Assembly: GCA_002453475.1 (NCBI GenBank)
Contig: DKGY01000077.1
Span: 7,212 to 13,294 of the forward strand
Direction of reading: 5' to 3'
From: Clostridium sp. UBA6758
GTDB taxonomy: Bacteria > Bacillota > Clostridia > Clostridiales > Clostridiaceae
Length of the DNA: 6,083 bases
The notes beneath the pieces were generated by a model. That model ran no database searches and was not told where the DNA came from. It worked only from the letters and a program-made list of their open reading frames with translations. Below, piece by piece: positions 1-4,946 of the stretch (position 1 is its first letter; every line of letters starts with the position of its first letter). A program made the translations under genes and the position numbers.

Positions 1-700
1 TTATTTGAATGGCTGCTTCTATAATTGATGGTAAATTATTAATAACTGCTAATACTATTCCATTTATTATCTTTGGAATTTCCATAATTAATTGTGGTAA
101 TGCTCCAATTATTCCTTGTATTAGAGCCAGTATTATTTGAATGGCTGCTTCTATGACTTGTGGAAGATTTGCTATGAGAGTATCTACTATATTTAATAAA
201 GCTTGTACAGCCATTGGAATTAGCTCTGGCAACATTGATGCTAATCCATTAATAAGTGCCACAAGAATATCTATACCACTCTGAAGTATAAGTGGTAAAT
301 TTTCTCCTATAGATGTAATAATAGTTGTTATGGCTTGTATTACTAGCGGTATTAACTCTGGCAACATTTCAGATATTCCATTTATAAGTGCTAAAACAAT
401 TTGAAATCCACTTTCCATAATTAATGGTAAATTTTCCGTTATCAATGTCATAATACTTATAATAGATTCTTGTGCTAAAGTTATTAACTGAGGAATAGCT
501 TCTACTAATCCTAATAGCAATTCAGATATTAAAGTAATTCCTAGCTCAAATATACTAGGTAACATGGTAATAATGCCTTCAGCTAGCTGCATTATTATCT
601 GTATTGATGATTCTGCTATTACTGGCATATTTTCTTGGAATCCAGCTATCAATGATTCTATAATTGAAACTGCAATACCCATAAATTCAGGAGCTTTTTC
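1..700 (-). repeat. 22-residue (66-bp) hydrophobic repeats in the tape measure protein
   Basis: From residue 291 to the window edge (523) the protein falls into units of exactly 22 residues, starting at 291, 313, 335, 357, 379, 401, 423, 445, 467, 489 and 511. Each has Pro at position 4, mostly preceded by Leu or Met (ENLPLIMESG, ENLPLILQSG, ANLPQVIEAA, NNLPSIIEAA). Adjacent units pair into a 44-residue super-repeat (132 bp). At DNA level the 22 bp at 1-22 recur identically at 133-154. Twenty-two residues equals two hendecads, which suits a continuous alpha-helix along the tube. The array continues beyond the window. Confidence 0.85.
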
Positions 701-1570
701 AGCTATGCCTGCAATTGCCTCAGTAAATACACCTCCAATACTACCTGCAAGTCCTTCAAAGCCACCTTCTTGGAATGCTGAAGATAACATTCCTATCATA
801 CCTGTCGCTGAAGCTGTTATTTCTTTTAATGGGCCATCTAGGCTATCACTCATATCTTTTCCAAGACTCATTAGTGAGCTTTTAAATAAAGTAACCTCAC
901 GACCCACACCATCTTCCATACCTGCCGCATCTTCATTTAACTTTGCTATATCTTCCTCTGCCTTTCCACTAAATTCAGCAATTTTAGATACTCCTTGTGC
1001 AAACTCTTTTCCAGCCTTTATTCCATAAGATCCAACTTTTCCAATAGCTTTAATAGTTCCACTAAAAGCAGCTGATGCAGCCTTACCAATTTTGGATGAT
1101 ATGTTCGCAAACGCACCTATTCCTTCTTTACCAACCTCAGCAGCAATCTTTAGAAAAGCTCCTTTTCCTGATATTCCAACAGCAGAACCAATTCTTTCAA
1201 AAGCTCCTTTACCATATTCTATAGTTGAAGATGCAAACTTCCCCCACTTAGTTCCCTTTATTGATTCTGTTACTGCTCCTAATCTACTAAAACTATTTCT
1301 TATTCTTTCTGAAAGTTCCCCTACTTTTCTTTCAAAAGTCTCTGCCATGGAATCAAAAAAACTTATATTAGAAAGCTCTTTCCTTAATCCTTGTCCAATT
1401 TTACTTATAGCTTTAGAGTTAAATTTAAGTATTCCTTTTCCTGCTTCACTAGTTAATTTAGAAATAATTTTTCTACTTTCCTGTTTAGCTTCTTCACCTT
1501 GTGATTCTAAATTTTCTAATATGCTTTTTAATGTTGCATTTATCTCTTCATTTATACTTGTATTTGACAT
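1..1570 (-). CDS. Phage tail tape measure protein, N-terminal 523 residues (runs off the left edge)
   Basis: Tape measure proteins sit inside the growing tail tube, set tail length and, in phages, leave with the DNA. The frame is open from ATG at 1570 to the window edge with no stop. The start has a good ribosome binding site (AGGTGAT, 1580-1574). The N-terminus opens MSNTSINEEINATLKSILEN and is a charged helical stretch (about residues 1-110). A Gly/Ala/Lys-rich segment follows (about 110-200), then an amphipathic region, then from about residue 291 a long hydrophobic run of 22-residue repeats carrying a Leu-Pro pair near the start of most units. Size, composition and position after tail tube and Gp15 genes are typical of siphophage tape measures. 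The forward-strand open frames across this region are antisense shadows. The C-terminal part, including any peptidase or lytic domain, is not visible. Confidence 0.9.
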   Translation of the reverse strand, partial: MSNTSINEEINATLKSILENLESQGEEAKQESRKIISKLTSEAGKGILKFNSKAISKIGQGLRKELSNISFFDSMAETFERKVGELSERIRNSFSRLGAVTESIKGTKWGKFASSTIEYGKGAFERIGSAVGISGKGAFLKIAAEVGKEGIGAFANISSKIGKAASAAFSGTIKAIGKVGSYGIKAGKEFAQGVSKIAEFSGKAEEDIAKLNEDAAGMEDGVGREVTLFKSSLMSLGKDMSDSLDGPLKEITASATGMIGMLSSAFQEGGFEGLAGSIGGVFTEAIAGIAEKAPEFMGIAVSIIESLIAGFQENMPVIAESSIQIIMQLAEGIITMLPSIFELGITLISELLLGLVEAIPQLITLAQESIISIMTLITENLPLIMESGFQIVLALINGISEMLPELIPLVIQAITTIITSIGENLPLILQSGIDILVALINGLASMLPELIPMAVQALLNIVDTLIANLPQVIEAAIQIILALIQGIIGALPQLIMEIPKIINGIVLAVINNLPSIIEAAIQI

Positions 1571-1577
1571 AATATCA

Positions 1578-1596
1578 CCTGCCTTTTATTAGCAGG
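1578..1596 (-). promoter_or_regulatory. Small hairpin covering part of the tape measure ribosome binding site
   Basis: On the minus strand CCTGC (1596-1592) and GCAGG (1582-1578) can pair over a 9-nt loop. The AGG of the 3' arm is part of the AGGTGAT ribosome binding site of the tape measure gene. The stem is only 5 bp, so the structure is weak. It is notable because a Com-like gene lies just upstream, and phage Mu Com activates mom translation by opening an mRNA hairpin. Control of the tape measure gene by the Com-like protein is an inference. Confidence 0.35.
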
Positions 1597-1611
1597 CTAT
1601 GGCTCACTACT

Positions 1612-1749
1612 CTAGGGTGTGGCTCTAAGCTCTGGCTTTTCTATTTCTATATTTATTAACCTCTTACATCTACTGCATTTTATTTCTCCTTTGATGTAAT
1701 CAGCTTTAATTAATAATTTGTTACAAAATGGACACTTCACTTTTACTAT
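1612..1749 (-). CDS. Com-like four-cysteine zinc finger protein (45 aa), apparent ATA start
   Basis: This tiny protein has two CxxC pairs, CPFC and CSRC, at residues 6-9 and 25-28, about 15 residues apart. Between them it reads NKLLIKADYIKGEIK. That matches the Mu-like Com family of RNA- or nucleic-acid-binding zinc fingers, whose members often read NKLL, a short linker, then YIKGEIKCxRC. In Mu, Com is a translational activator of mom. A strong ribosome binding site (AGGTGGTGA, 1763-1755) is placed ideally for ATA at 1749. No ATG is in frame. GTG at 1740 lies about 14 nt from the site, and GTG at 1758 overlaps it. The gene stops at TAG 1614-1612, 41 nt before the tape measure gene. Family assignment is fairly sure from the cysteine pattern; the start codon is uncertain and function here is unknown. 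Confidence 0.75.
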   Translation of the reverse strand: MVKVKCPFCNKLLIKADYIKGEIKCSRCKRLINIEIEKPELRATP

Positions 1750-1771
1750 AAAGATCACCACCTTTATCAAT

Positions 1772-1805
1772 ATAAAAAGTGCTTAGTTCTCTAAGCACTT
1801 TTTAT
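1772..1805 (-). terminator. Intrinsic terminator-like hairpin between the Gp15 and Com-like genes
   Basis: A perfect 15-bp inverted repeat (arms 1772-1786 and 1791-1805) with a 4-nt loop lies 29 nt after the Gp15 stop. Read leftward, the 3' arm ends in CACTTTTTAT, giving a run of five U after a GC-containing stem (AAGTGCTTAG/CTAAGCACTT). It would partly end tail-operon transcription before the Com-like and tape measure genes. Being nearly symmetric, it could also work on the other strand. An mRNA-stabilising or processing hairpin is the alternative. Confidence 0.7.
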
Positions 1806-1833
1806 TCTATTGATTCCAATATAGAATACCCAA

Positions 1834-2430
1834 TTAAAGTATTCCACTTAAATCTCCATTTCCCATAAGAGCATTTTCAATTTCTGTTACCTTTTGTTTT
1901 TTAGATTTACTTAATGGAATTGCATAGATTTTCTTCATATTGCTGTAGAAATCCTTTTGTTCTTTACTCATATTACTATTTATAGTCATAGATCTATATC
2001 CCATAATCTTAACTATTTCATTTTCTTCCTTTAGTGATTTAAACATGGCTTTAAATTTCCACCAATGTAAGTCTTCTATGTCTTGAAGATCTATGCCATA
2101 TTGGGTTAAAAAAGCGGAGTAAATATAATCATCGTCATATTCAAAACTATATGCTCTTGTACTCTTGCCCATAGCTACTCCACTACTTCCTTCATTAATC
2201 TCTTTTCCACCTCTATAAAACCAAAGAATTTGTTTAATTGCTTCTTCTAAATTATCTGGTATTACTGGATAATATAGAAGAAGAGCATTATATATTTTTT
2301 CTTTATCATCAAGCTCATCATCCTGCATCATTATCTCAAATAATATTGATGTACGAAAATCATAATTAATTCTATATTCTATACTATCTATTTCAACTTT
2401 TTGAGGCAAAATATCAATTAAAATATTCAT
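1834..2430 (-). CDS. Bacteriophage Gp15-family protein (probable second tail assembly chaperone component)
   Basis: This 198-residue protein is recognised as the Gp15 family, named after the gene before the tape measure in Listeria phage A118. Visible family traits are the N-terminal strand region followed by DFRTSILFEIMMQD (24-37), the YYPVIPDNLEEAI segment (53-65), the WFYRGGKE turn (70-77), RAYSFEYDDDYIYSAFLTQYGIDL (92-115, cited here by position) and LHWWKFKAMF (121-130). Length is normal for the family. Its position directly before the tape measure region is that of the lambda gpG/GT tail assembly chaperones, which coat the tape measure during assembly. Its ATG (2430-2428) overlaps the upstream TAA by one base and has no recognisable ribosome binding site of its own. 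Expression therefore probably depends on translational coupling or frameshifting from the upstream gene. Confidence 0.88.
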   Translation of the reverse strand: MNILIDILPQKVEIDSIEYRINYDFRTSILFEIMMQDDELDDKEKIYNALLLYYPVIPDNLEEAIKQILWFYRGGKEINEGSSGVAMGKSTRAYSFEYDDDYIYSAFLTQYGIDLQDIEDLHWWKFKAMFKSLKEENEIVKIMGYRSMTINSNMSKEQKDFYSNMKKIYAIPLSKSKKQKVTEIENALMGNGDLSGIL

Positions 2431-2440
2431 TATTTTTTAG
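2428..2440 (-). other. A6 run and TAATG overlap: coupling or candidate -1 frameshift site
   Basis: The upstream gene ends Ser-Lys-Lys-stop as TCT AAA AAA TAA, and the Gp15 ATG starts on the last base of that stop. A slip of one base backwards on the A6 run (2438-2433) would continue AAA AAA ATA ATG directly into the Gp15 frame, giving a fused product. Such fusions between the two tail chaperone genes are conserved in many tailed phages. The heptamer (T AAA AAA) is not an ideal XXXYYYZ site, so simple stop-start reinitiation is at least as likely. Confidence 0.45.
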
Positions 2441-2771
2441 AACGTCTTTGAATTCTATTAGAAGAATACTTATTAGCAATAAGTTCAATTTCTTTATTCT
2501 TCTCATTTATACCTGTGATGAGAGCCTCAAAAGCCTTTAAGCATTCAAGTAAGTTAACTTTATCTCCAAATATTCTTTTATAAGTACCTTCACCAAAAAG
2601 TTCATCAAATACATTAAAGATGGCTCTGCACTGAGTTCTTATTCCTTCTCCAATTGACATATCTTTTGTGTCTTCTTCTATATTCATTACTTTTTTTATT
2701 GCTTTATCATATTTTTCCGCCACATCGGCATCAAATATATCTAATTCCAGCTCAATTCCATTAATATTCAT
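2430..2771 (-). CDS. Small phage tail protein, probable first tail assembly chaperone component (113 aa)
   Basis: The protein begins MNINGIELELDIFDADVAEK and is acidic and largely helical, ending in a basic tail (QRRSKK). This pattern is familiar as an uncharacterised family encoded between the tail tube and Gp15 genes of Gram-positive siphophages and prophages. By position it corresponds to lambda gpG, the non-frameshifted tail assembly chaperone; that role is an inference from gene order. The ATG at 2771 follows a GGGGGA ribosome binding site about 9 nt upstream, 15 nt after the tail tube stop. The 3' end overlaps the Gp15 start by one base. Confidence 0.75.
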   Translation of the reverse strand: MNINGIELELDIFDADVAEKYDKAIKKVMNIEEDTKDMSIGEGIRTQCRAIFNVFDELFGEGTYKRIFGDKVNLLECLKAFEALITGINEKNKEIELIANKYSSNRIQRRSKK

Positions 2772-2786
2772 TAAATATTCCCCCTA

Positions 2787-3281
2787 TTAAACTGCTGTAA
2801 ATGTTTTTGTTGCAGTATTGAATGTACCTTCAATAAAATCTCCTACTGCATTTAAGTTTCCTGATACTACAATAGTTTCTCCACCTGCTCCAGCTAGTCC
2901 AGCAACTTCACAACTTACTTTAAATTTTCTAGCCTTATAAGTATTTTCACTTCCATCTACTGGTTGAAATAGTTCAACTTTAACATAGTCAAATTGTGCA
3001 TCTGACCCAGTAAGATGATTTCTTCCAACATTGTATAATGCCATTACTGCCCCTTCACTTTTAATTAAATCTGATGTAAATGGGAATTGTGTTTGGTATG
3101 ACTTAATTGTAGTTGAAGATGACTTATCGTTAATATAAACCTTAGTATCAAGTTGAGCTGCAGGGTTTTCGTCTAATGTATTAAAACCTGCTCCCATTAA
3201 TTCATATTTCTCTGTACCTGTTGCTCCACCTATATTTATATAATCTGCTATTTGATGTCTTTGTATTGATTCTTTACTCAT
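2787..3281 (-). CDS. Phage tail tube (major tail) protein, siphophage type
   Basis: This is the 164-residue structural subunit that stacks into the tail tube. The N-terminal stretch QRHQIADYINIG (7-18), YELMGAGFNTLDENPAAQ (26-43), the KVYINDKSSSTTIKSYQTQF segment (47-66) and the C-terminal VSGNLNAVGDFIEGTFN region are characteristic of clostridial-type phage tail tube proteins. The pattern is beta-rich with Gly, Thr and Asn. An excellent ribosome binding site (AAGGAGGA, 3296-3289) lies 7 nt from ATG at 3281, inside the end of the upstream gene, which it overlaps by 8 nt. No sheath protein gene is next to it, which points to a non-contractile tail. Length is normal for the family. Confidence 0.9.
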   Translation of the reverse strand: MSKESIQRHQIADYINIGGATGTEKYELMGAGFNTLDENPAAQLDTKVYINDKSSSTTIKSYQTQFPFTSDLIKSEGAVMALYNVGRNHLTGSDAQFDYVKVELFQPVDGSENTYKARKFKVSCEVAGLAGAGGETIVVSGNLNAVGDFIEGTFNTATKTFTAV

Positions 3282-3714
3282 TATTTTTTCCTCCTTCTTG
3301 GTAATATACCACTCTACATTCTATTTTATATTGTGCTTTATCTAGATTTTTTTCGAAAACATAACCACTTGTTAATGCTTCTATTTTTTGTGCCACTTTA
3401 CCATTATCTAATACTGGTAGATTATTAAGATCTGATTGAAGTTCCAACCACTTAGCAAAGTTTTCATAGAATTCACTATTGGCTATATTTTGTACTATAT
3501 CTTGTCCATATACTTCCCTACTGACAAACATAAAACAATATTGTCTAAGACTACTACCATCAATATATTTTTTTAAAGTTTGTTCTCTAGGAAGTTCTTC
3601 TATCATATAGGATACTGTATTTTCACCTAAGTAATTAACATTAATACCATCATTAATATTTGTTAAATAAGGACAGGTTCCTATATATTCTTTGATACTT
3701 TCTACTATATTCAT
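3274..3714 (-). CDS. Minor_capsid_3-type protein, probable tail terminator (146 aa)
   Basis: The protein (MNIVESIKEYIGTCPYLTNI at its start, ending VVYYQEGGKNNE) fits the small phage protein family usually named minor capsid protein (Minor_capsid_3). Its members sit just before the tail tube gene and are thought to cap the tail at the head end. The segment Q-x-FM-x-SREVYGQD (about 58-72) and W-x-x-LQSDLNNLP (about 84-95) support this. I chose ATG at 3714 because a strong AGGAGGT site (3725-3719) lies 4 nt upstream. An in-frame ATG at 3747 has no ribosome binding site and would make the same GGAGG coding. It is the first gene of the tail operon visible here, with 467 bp of non-coding DNA upstream instead of head genes. 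Confidence 0.82.
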   Translation of the reverse strand: MNIVESIKEYIGTCPYLTNINDGINVNYLGENTVSYMIEELPREQTLKKYIDGSSLRQYCFMFVSREVYGQDIVQNIANSEFYENFAKWLELQSDLNNLPVLDNGKVAQKIEALTSGYVFEKNLDKAQYKIECRVVYYQEGGKNNE

Positions 3715-4181
3715 CTCTACCTCCTCTACTGATTTATATATTTGCAATATCTATTAGCTATTTATTAAAATCATTATCACAGTTTAAGAGCATTGGTTGC
3801 TATTTTTTAAAATTGAATTGATTTATATAGATCCTATTAAGCTAATTAAATTTAAATATATATTTTTATTTACTTTAAATTAGAGGCTATTCTTTCTTTT
3901 TAAATTATCCTAAGGTATTTCAAAGAATTTATAAATCTTAATGTAAAAGTCACCGCATTATTATCACCCCTTTCCTTTAGCTTCATTTCTTATTTGTTAA
4001 TAAAACTTTTTAACCATAACTCATAGTGATAAATTAATAATCCAAACTTTATTATTCTTATTTAAAAATTAAAAACTAATTTATTATCTCAAGACTCAAC
4101 TTTTAATAACTTATCACCACTGCGATGATATTATTCTAGCACCTCTTAAAACCAATTATATAAAGAGAGTTTAAAAGGATT
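3715..4181. other. 467-bp gene-free region before the tail operon (probable leader or promoter region)
   Basis: No convincing gene is present on either strand. The DNA is very AT-rich. The 7-mer GTGATAA occurs three times on the minus strand (4117-4111, 3967-3961, 3780-3774) and once on the plus strand (from 4026). An imperfect 19-bp dyad lies at 4112-4130 (TATCACCACTGCGATGATA, 8 of 9 positions or slightly fewer paired). A minus-strand TGCTAGAAT (4141-4133) resembles an extended -10 box but lacks a -35 at normal distance, as expected for an activated promoter. No terminator is clear after the upstream activator gene, so read-through into the tail genes is also possible. Decayed remnants of deleted genes cannot be excluded. 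Confidence 0.5.
3950..3972 (-). other. Two-codon open frame (ATG CGG TGA) behind a strong ribosome binding site
   Basis: On the minus strand AAAGGGGTGAT is followed after a short gap by ATG (3958-3956), CGG and TGA (3952-3950). The TGA overlaps a GTG that opens a 17-codon frame (3953-3900) beginning MTFTLRFINS. Neither resembles a known protein. It could be a leader peptide, a truncated relic of a lost gene, or a minigene of the kind known in phage lambda (bar). Confidence 0.3.
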
Positions 4182-4616
4182 TTAAAAAGAATTTAAAAAG
4201 AATATATTCGCAAGAGATTTAATGGCTTTTGACTTTATTGATGAAACATATTCTTCTGTAATATAAAGCTTTGCTGAAATATTTCTATTACTTTCCTTTT
4301 GAAAATACCTCATTTCAATAATACTTCTTTCTCTATCTGTAAGAATTTCTAGGGCATTTTCAATCTTTTTTATTTCAGCCTCTTTAACTTTCATAGCATA
4401 ATTCAACTTGTTAATTTGAGCTTCTTTCTTTATTATCATGTTTTCCACTGTTGAAGTAATTTTATTAGTTTTTCCTGTCTTCTCAACGTAATTTACACCA
4501 ATTCCATCATCATATTCATTTTCTAATAATTCTATATCTAGTTTTATATTTTTTATCTCCACTTTCGTTTGATTAAAGTTATAAAGCATAGTTTCAATTT
4601 TTTTATTCATATTCAT
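4182..4616 (-). CDS. Sigma-70 region 4-like phage activator (ArpU/Xpf type), probable switch-on factor for the tail operon
   Basis: The 144-residue protein has two parts. Residues 1-90 are Lys/Glu/Ile-rich and predicted coiled coil, broken by a loop around EYDDGIGVNYVEK (34-46). Residues 87-140 read like sigma region 4: a helix ALEILTDRERSIIEMRYF (88-105) then a helix-turn-helix (NISAKLYITEEYVSSIKSKA, 112-131). No region 2 is present, so it is not a full sigma factor. ArpU-type late regulators of Gram-positive phages and Xpf of the defective prophage PBSX have this build and turn on late genes. It is the first leftward gene after the divergent switch and the last before the tail genes, which fits that role. 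The start at 4616 has a AAGGGGG site 5 nt upstream. Repressor operators lie in its leader, so it is probably shut off by the divergent repressor. Confidence 0.8.
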   Translation of the reverse strand: MNMNKKIETMLYNFNQTKVEIKNIKLDIELLENEYDDGIGVNYVEKTGKTNKITSTVENMIIKKEAQINKLNYAMKVKEAEIKKIENALEILTDRERSIIEMRYFQKESNRNISAKLYITEEYVSSIKSKAIKSLANIFFLNSF

Positions 4617-4626
4617 ACTGGCCCCC

Positions 4627-4686
4627 TTGAATTTAATTCAACTTTTATTATTTGTCTTTCAGAATATTATATTGAATTAATATCAA
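4627..4686. promoter_or_regulatory. Operators O1 (4627-4641) and O2 (4672-4686)
   Basis: O1 is TTGAATTTAATTCAA, a perfect 15-bp palindrome lying between the ribosome binding site and promoter of the activator gene, so repressor bound there could block elongation. O2 is TTGAATTAATATCAA, with two mismatches in the second half, ending exactly at the -10 box of the downstream leftward promoter. Both match TTGA-N7-TCAA shared by four more sites to the right. Binding by the adjacent repressor is inferred from location and symmetry. Confidence 0.75.
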
Positions 4687-4694
4687 TATAATAA
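4666..4694 (-). promoter_or_regulatory. Second leftward promoter candidate (P2), consensus -10 with poor -35
   Basis: The minus strand has a perfect TATAAT (4671-4666), 50 nt upstream of the activator start. At 17 bp spacing the -35 position reads TTATTA (4694-4689), matching TTGACA at only three positions. O2 fills the spacer and touches the -10. The sequence around it is clearly similar to P1, suggesting a duplicated promoter that has lost its -35 or needs an activator. Confidence 0.45.
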
Positions 4695-4776
4695 TTCATT
4701 TTTCAAAAGTATATCTCAACTTACATCCGCCTTTTAACATAGTCTTCTTTTATTAAATTATTTTTTCAGATAAAAT

Positions 4777-4796
4777 TTATTTCATATACAACCTCC
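4777..4796 (-). other. Two-codon open frame (ATG AAA TAA) behind a consensus ribosome binding site
   Basis: In the leader of the leftward transcript, GGAGGT (4796-4791) is followed after 5 nt by ATG (4785-4783), AAA and TAA (4779-4777). The spacing and site are as good as those of the real genes, yet only Met-Lys is encoded. Possible explanations are a leader minigene that affects translation, or a relic of a Cro-like first gene lost by mutation. Confidence 0.4.
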
Positions 4797-4798
4797 AG

Positions 4799-4851
4799 AC
4801 TTGAAATTAATTCAATATTTATATCCCAATAATATTGAATTAATTTCAAGT
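4799..4851. promoter_or_regulatory. Operators O3 (4801-4815) and O4 (4835-4849) in a 21-bp inverted repeat
   Basis: O3 is TTGAAATTAATTCAA and O4 is TTGAATTAATTTCAA, exact reverse complements of each other. The match extends to 21-bp perfect arms (4799-4819 and 4831-4851) around an 11-bp spacer. O4 lies wholly in the -35/-10 spacer of leftward promoter P1, and O3 lies just after its likely start point. Two dimers bound about 34 bp apart, centre to centre, could cooperate. The predicted transcript starts inside the spacer, so the repeat is not a transcribed hairpin. Confidence 0.8.
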
Positions 4852-4857
4852 TGTCAA
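4829..4857 (-). promoter_or_regulatory. Main leftward promoter (P1) for the activator gene
   Basis: The minus strand carries a perfect TTGACA (4857-4852), a 17-bp spacer and TATTAT (4834-4829), a strong sigma-A type promoter. The start point would be near 4822, giving a leader of about 200 nt before the activator ATG at 4616. Operator O4 fills the spacer, so bound repressor should exclude RNA polymerase. Confidence 0.75.
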
Positions 4858-4874
4858 GATATATTAAAGTTTTT

Positions 4875-4910
4875 TTGATTTTATTTCAACTATTGTTGAT
4901 TTTAATTCAA
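4875..4910. promoter_or_regulatory. Operators O5 (4875-4889) and O6 (4896-4910)
   Basis: O5 is TTGATTTTATTTCAA and O6 is TTGATTTTAATTCAA. Their starts are 21 bp apart, two helical turns, on the same face of the DNA. O6 covers the -35 box of the repressor promoter and O5 lies just upstream. These sites diverge most from the perfect palindrome, which would suit weaker binding and negative autoregulation of the repressor at high level. Confidence 0.75.
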
Positions 4911-4923
4911 ATATGGATATAAT
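4896..4923 (+). promoter_or_regulatory. Rightward promoter of the repressor/peptidase operon
   Basis: TTGATT (4896-4901), a 16-bp spacer and TATAAT (4918-4923) precede the repressor gene, whose AGGAGG site is at 4932-4937. A second overlapping TATAAT lies at 4923-4928. The -35 box coincides with the left half of operator O6. Confidence 0.65.
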
Positions 4924-4946
4924 ATAATTATAGGAGGCGTAAATAT

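Larger units (their letters stand above)
4617..4946. other. Divergent control region between activator and repressor genes
   Basis: This 330-bp spacer contains no credible gene. It holds six TTGA-N7-TCAA palindromes, one rightward and two leftward promoter candidates, and a two-codon frame with a strong ribosome binding site. Between 4687 and 4798 there are no operator copies. A 14-codon minus frame (4740-4696, MLKGGCKLRYTFEK) lies there with only a weak AAGAAG site, and I do not call it a gene. Confidence 0.75.

Noticed and set aside
1..154. 22-bp direct repeat (1-22 and 133-154) as an attachment site or insertion duplication
   Set aside because: It is in register with the 22/44-residue protein repeats of the tape measure gene, which explain it.
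564..1592. Two forward-strand open frames (564-1028 and 1092-1592)
   Set aside because: They lie antisense to the tape measure gene, have no ribosome binding sites and give low-complexity Pro/Ser/Ile-rich products that resemble nothing known.
3274..3747. Longer start (ATG 3747) for the tail terminator gene
   Set aside because: No ribosome binding site precedes it, and it would place the excellent AGGAGGT (3725-3719) inside the coding region right before another ATG.
3900..3953. 17-codon minus-strand frame starting GTG (MTFTLRFINS...) as a small toxin
   Set aside because: It is too short and lacks clear hydrophobic membrane-toxin character or any family resemblance. Its start only overlaps the stop of the two-codon frame.
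4627..4910. Repeated palindromes as a CRISPR array or replication iterons
   Set aside because: Units are 15-bp palindromes with irregular spacing, tied to promoter boxes and next to a repressor gene. No cas or replication gene is present.
4617..4946. LexA (SOS) box in the control region
   Set aside because: No GAAC-N4-GTTC type site was seen. Induction through the ImmA-type peptidase is the better explanation.
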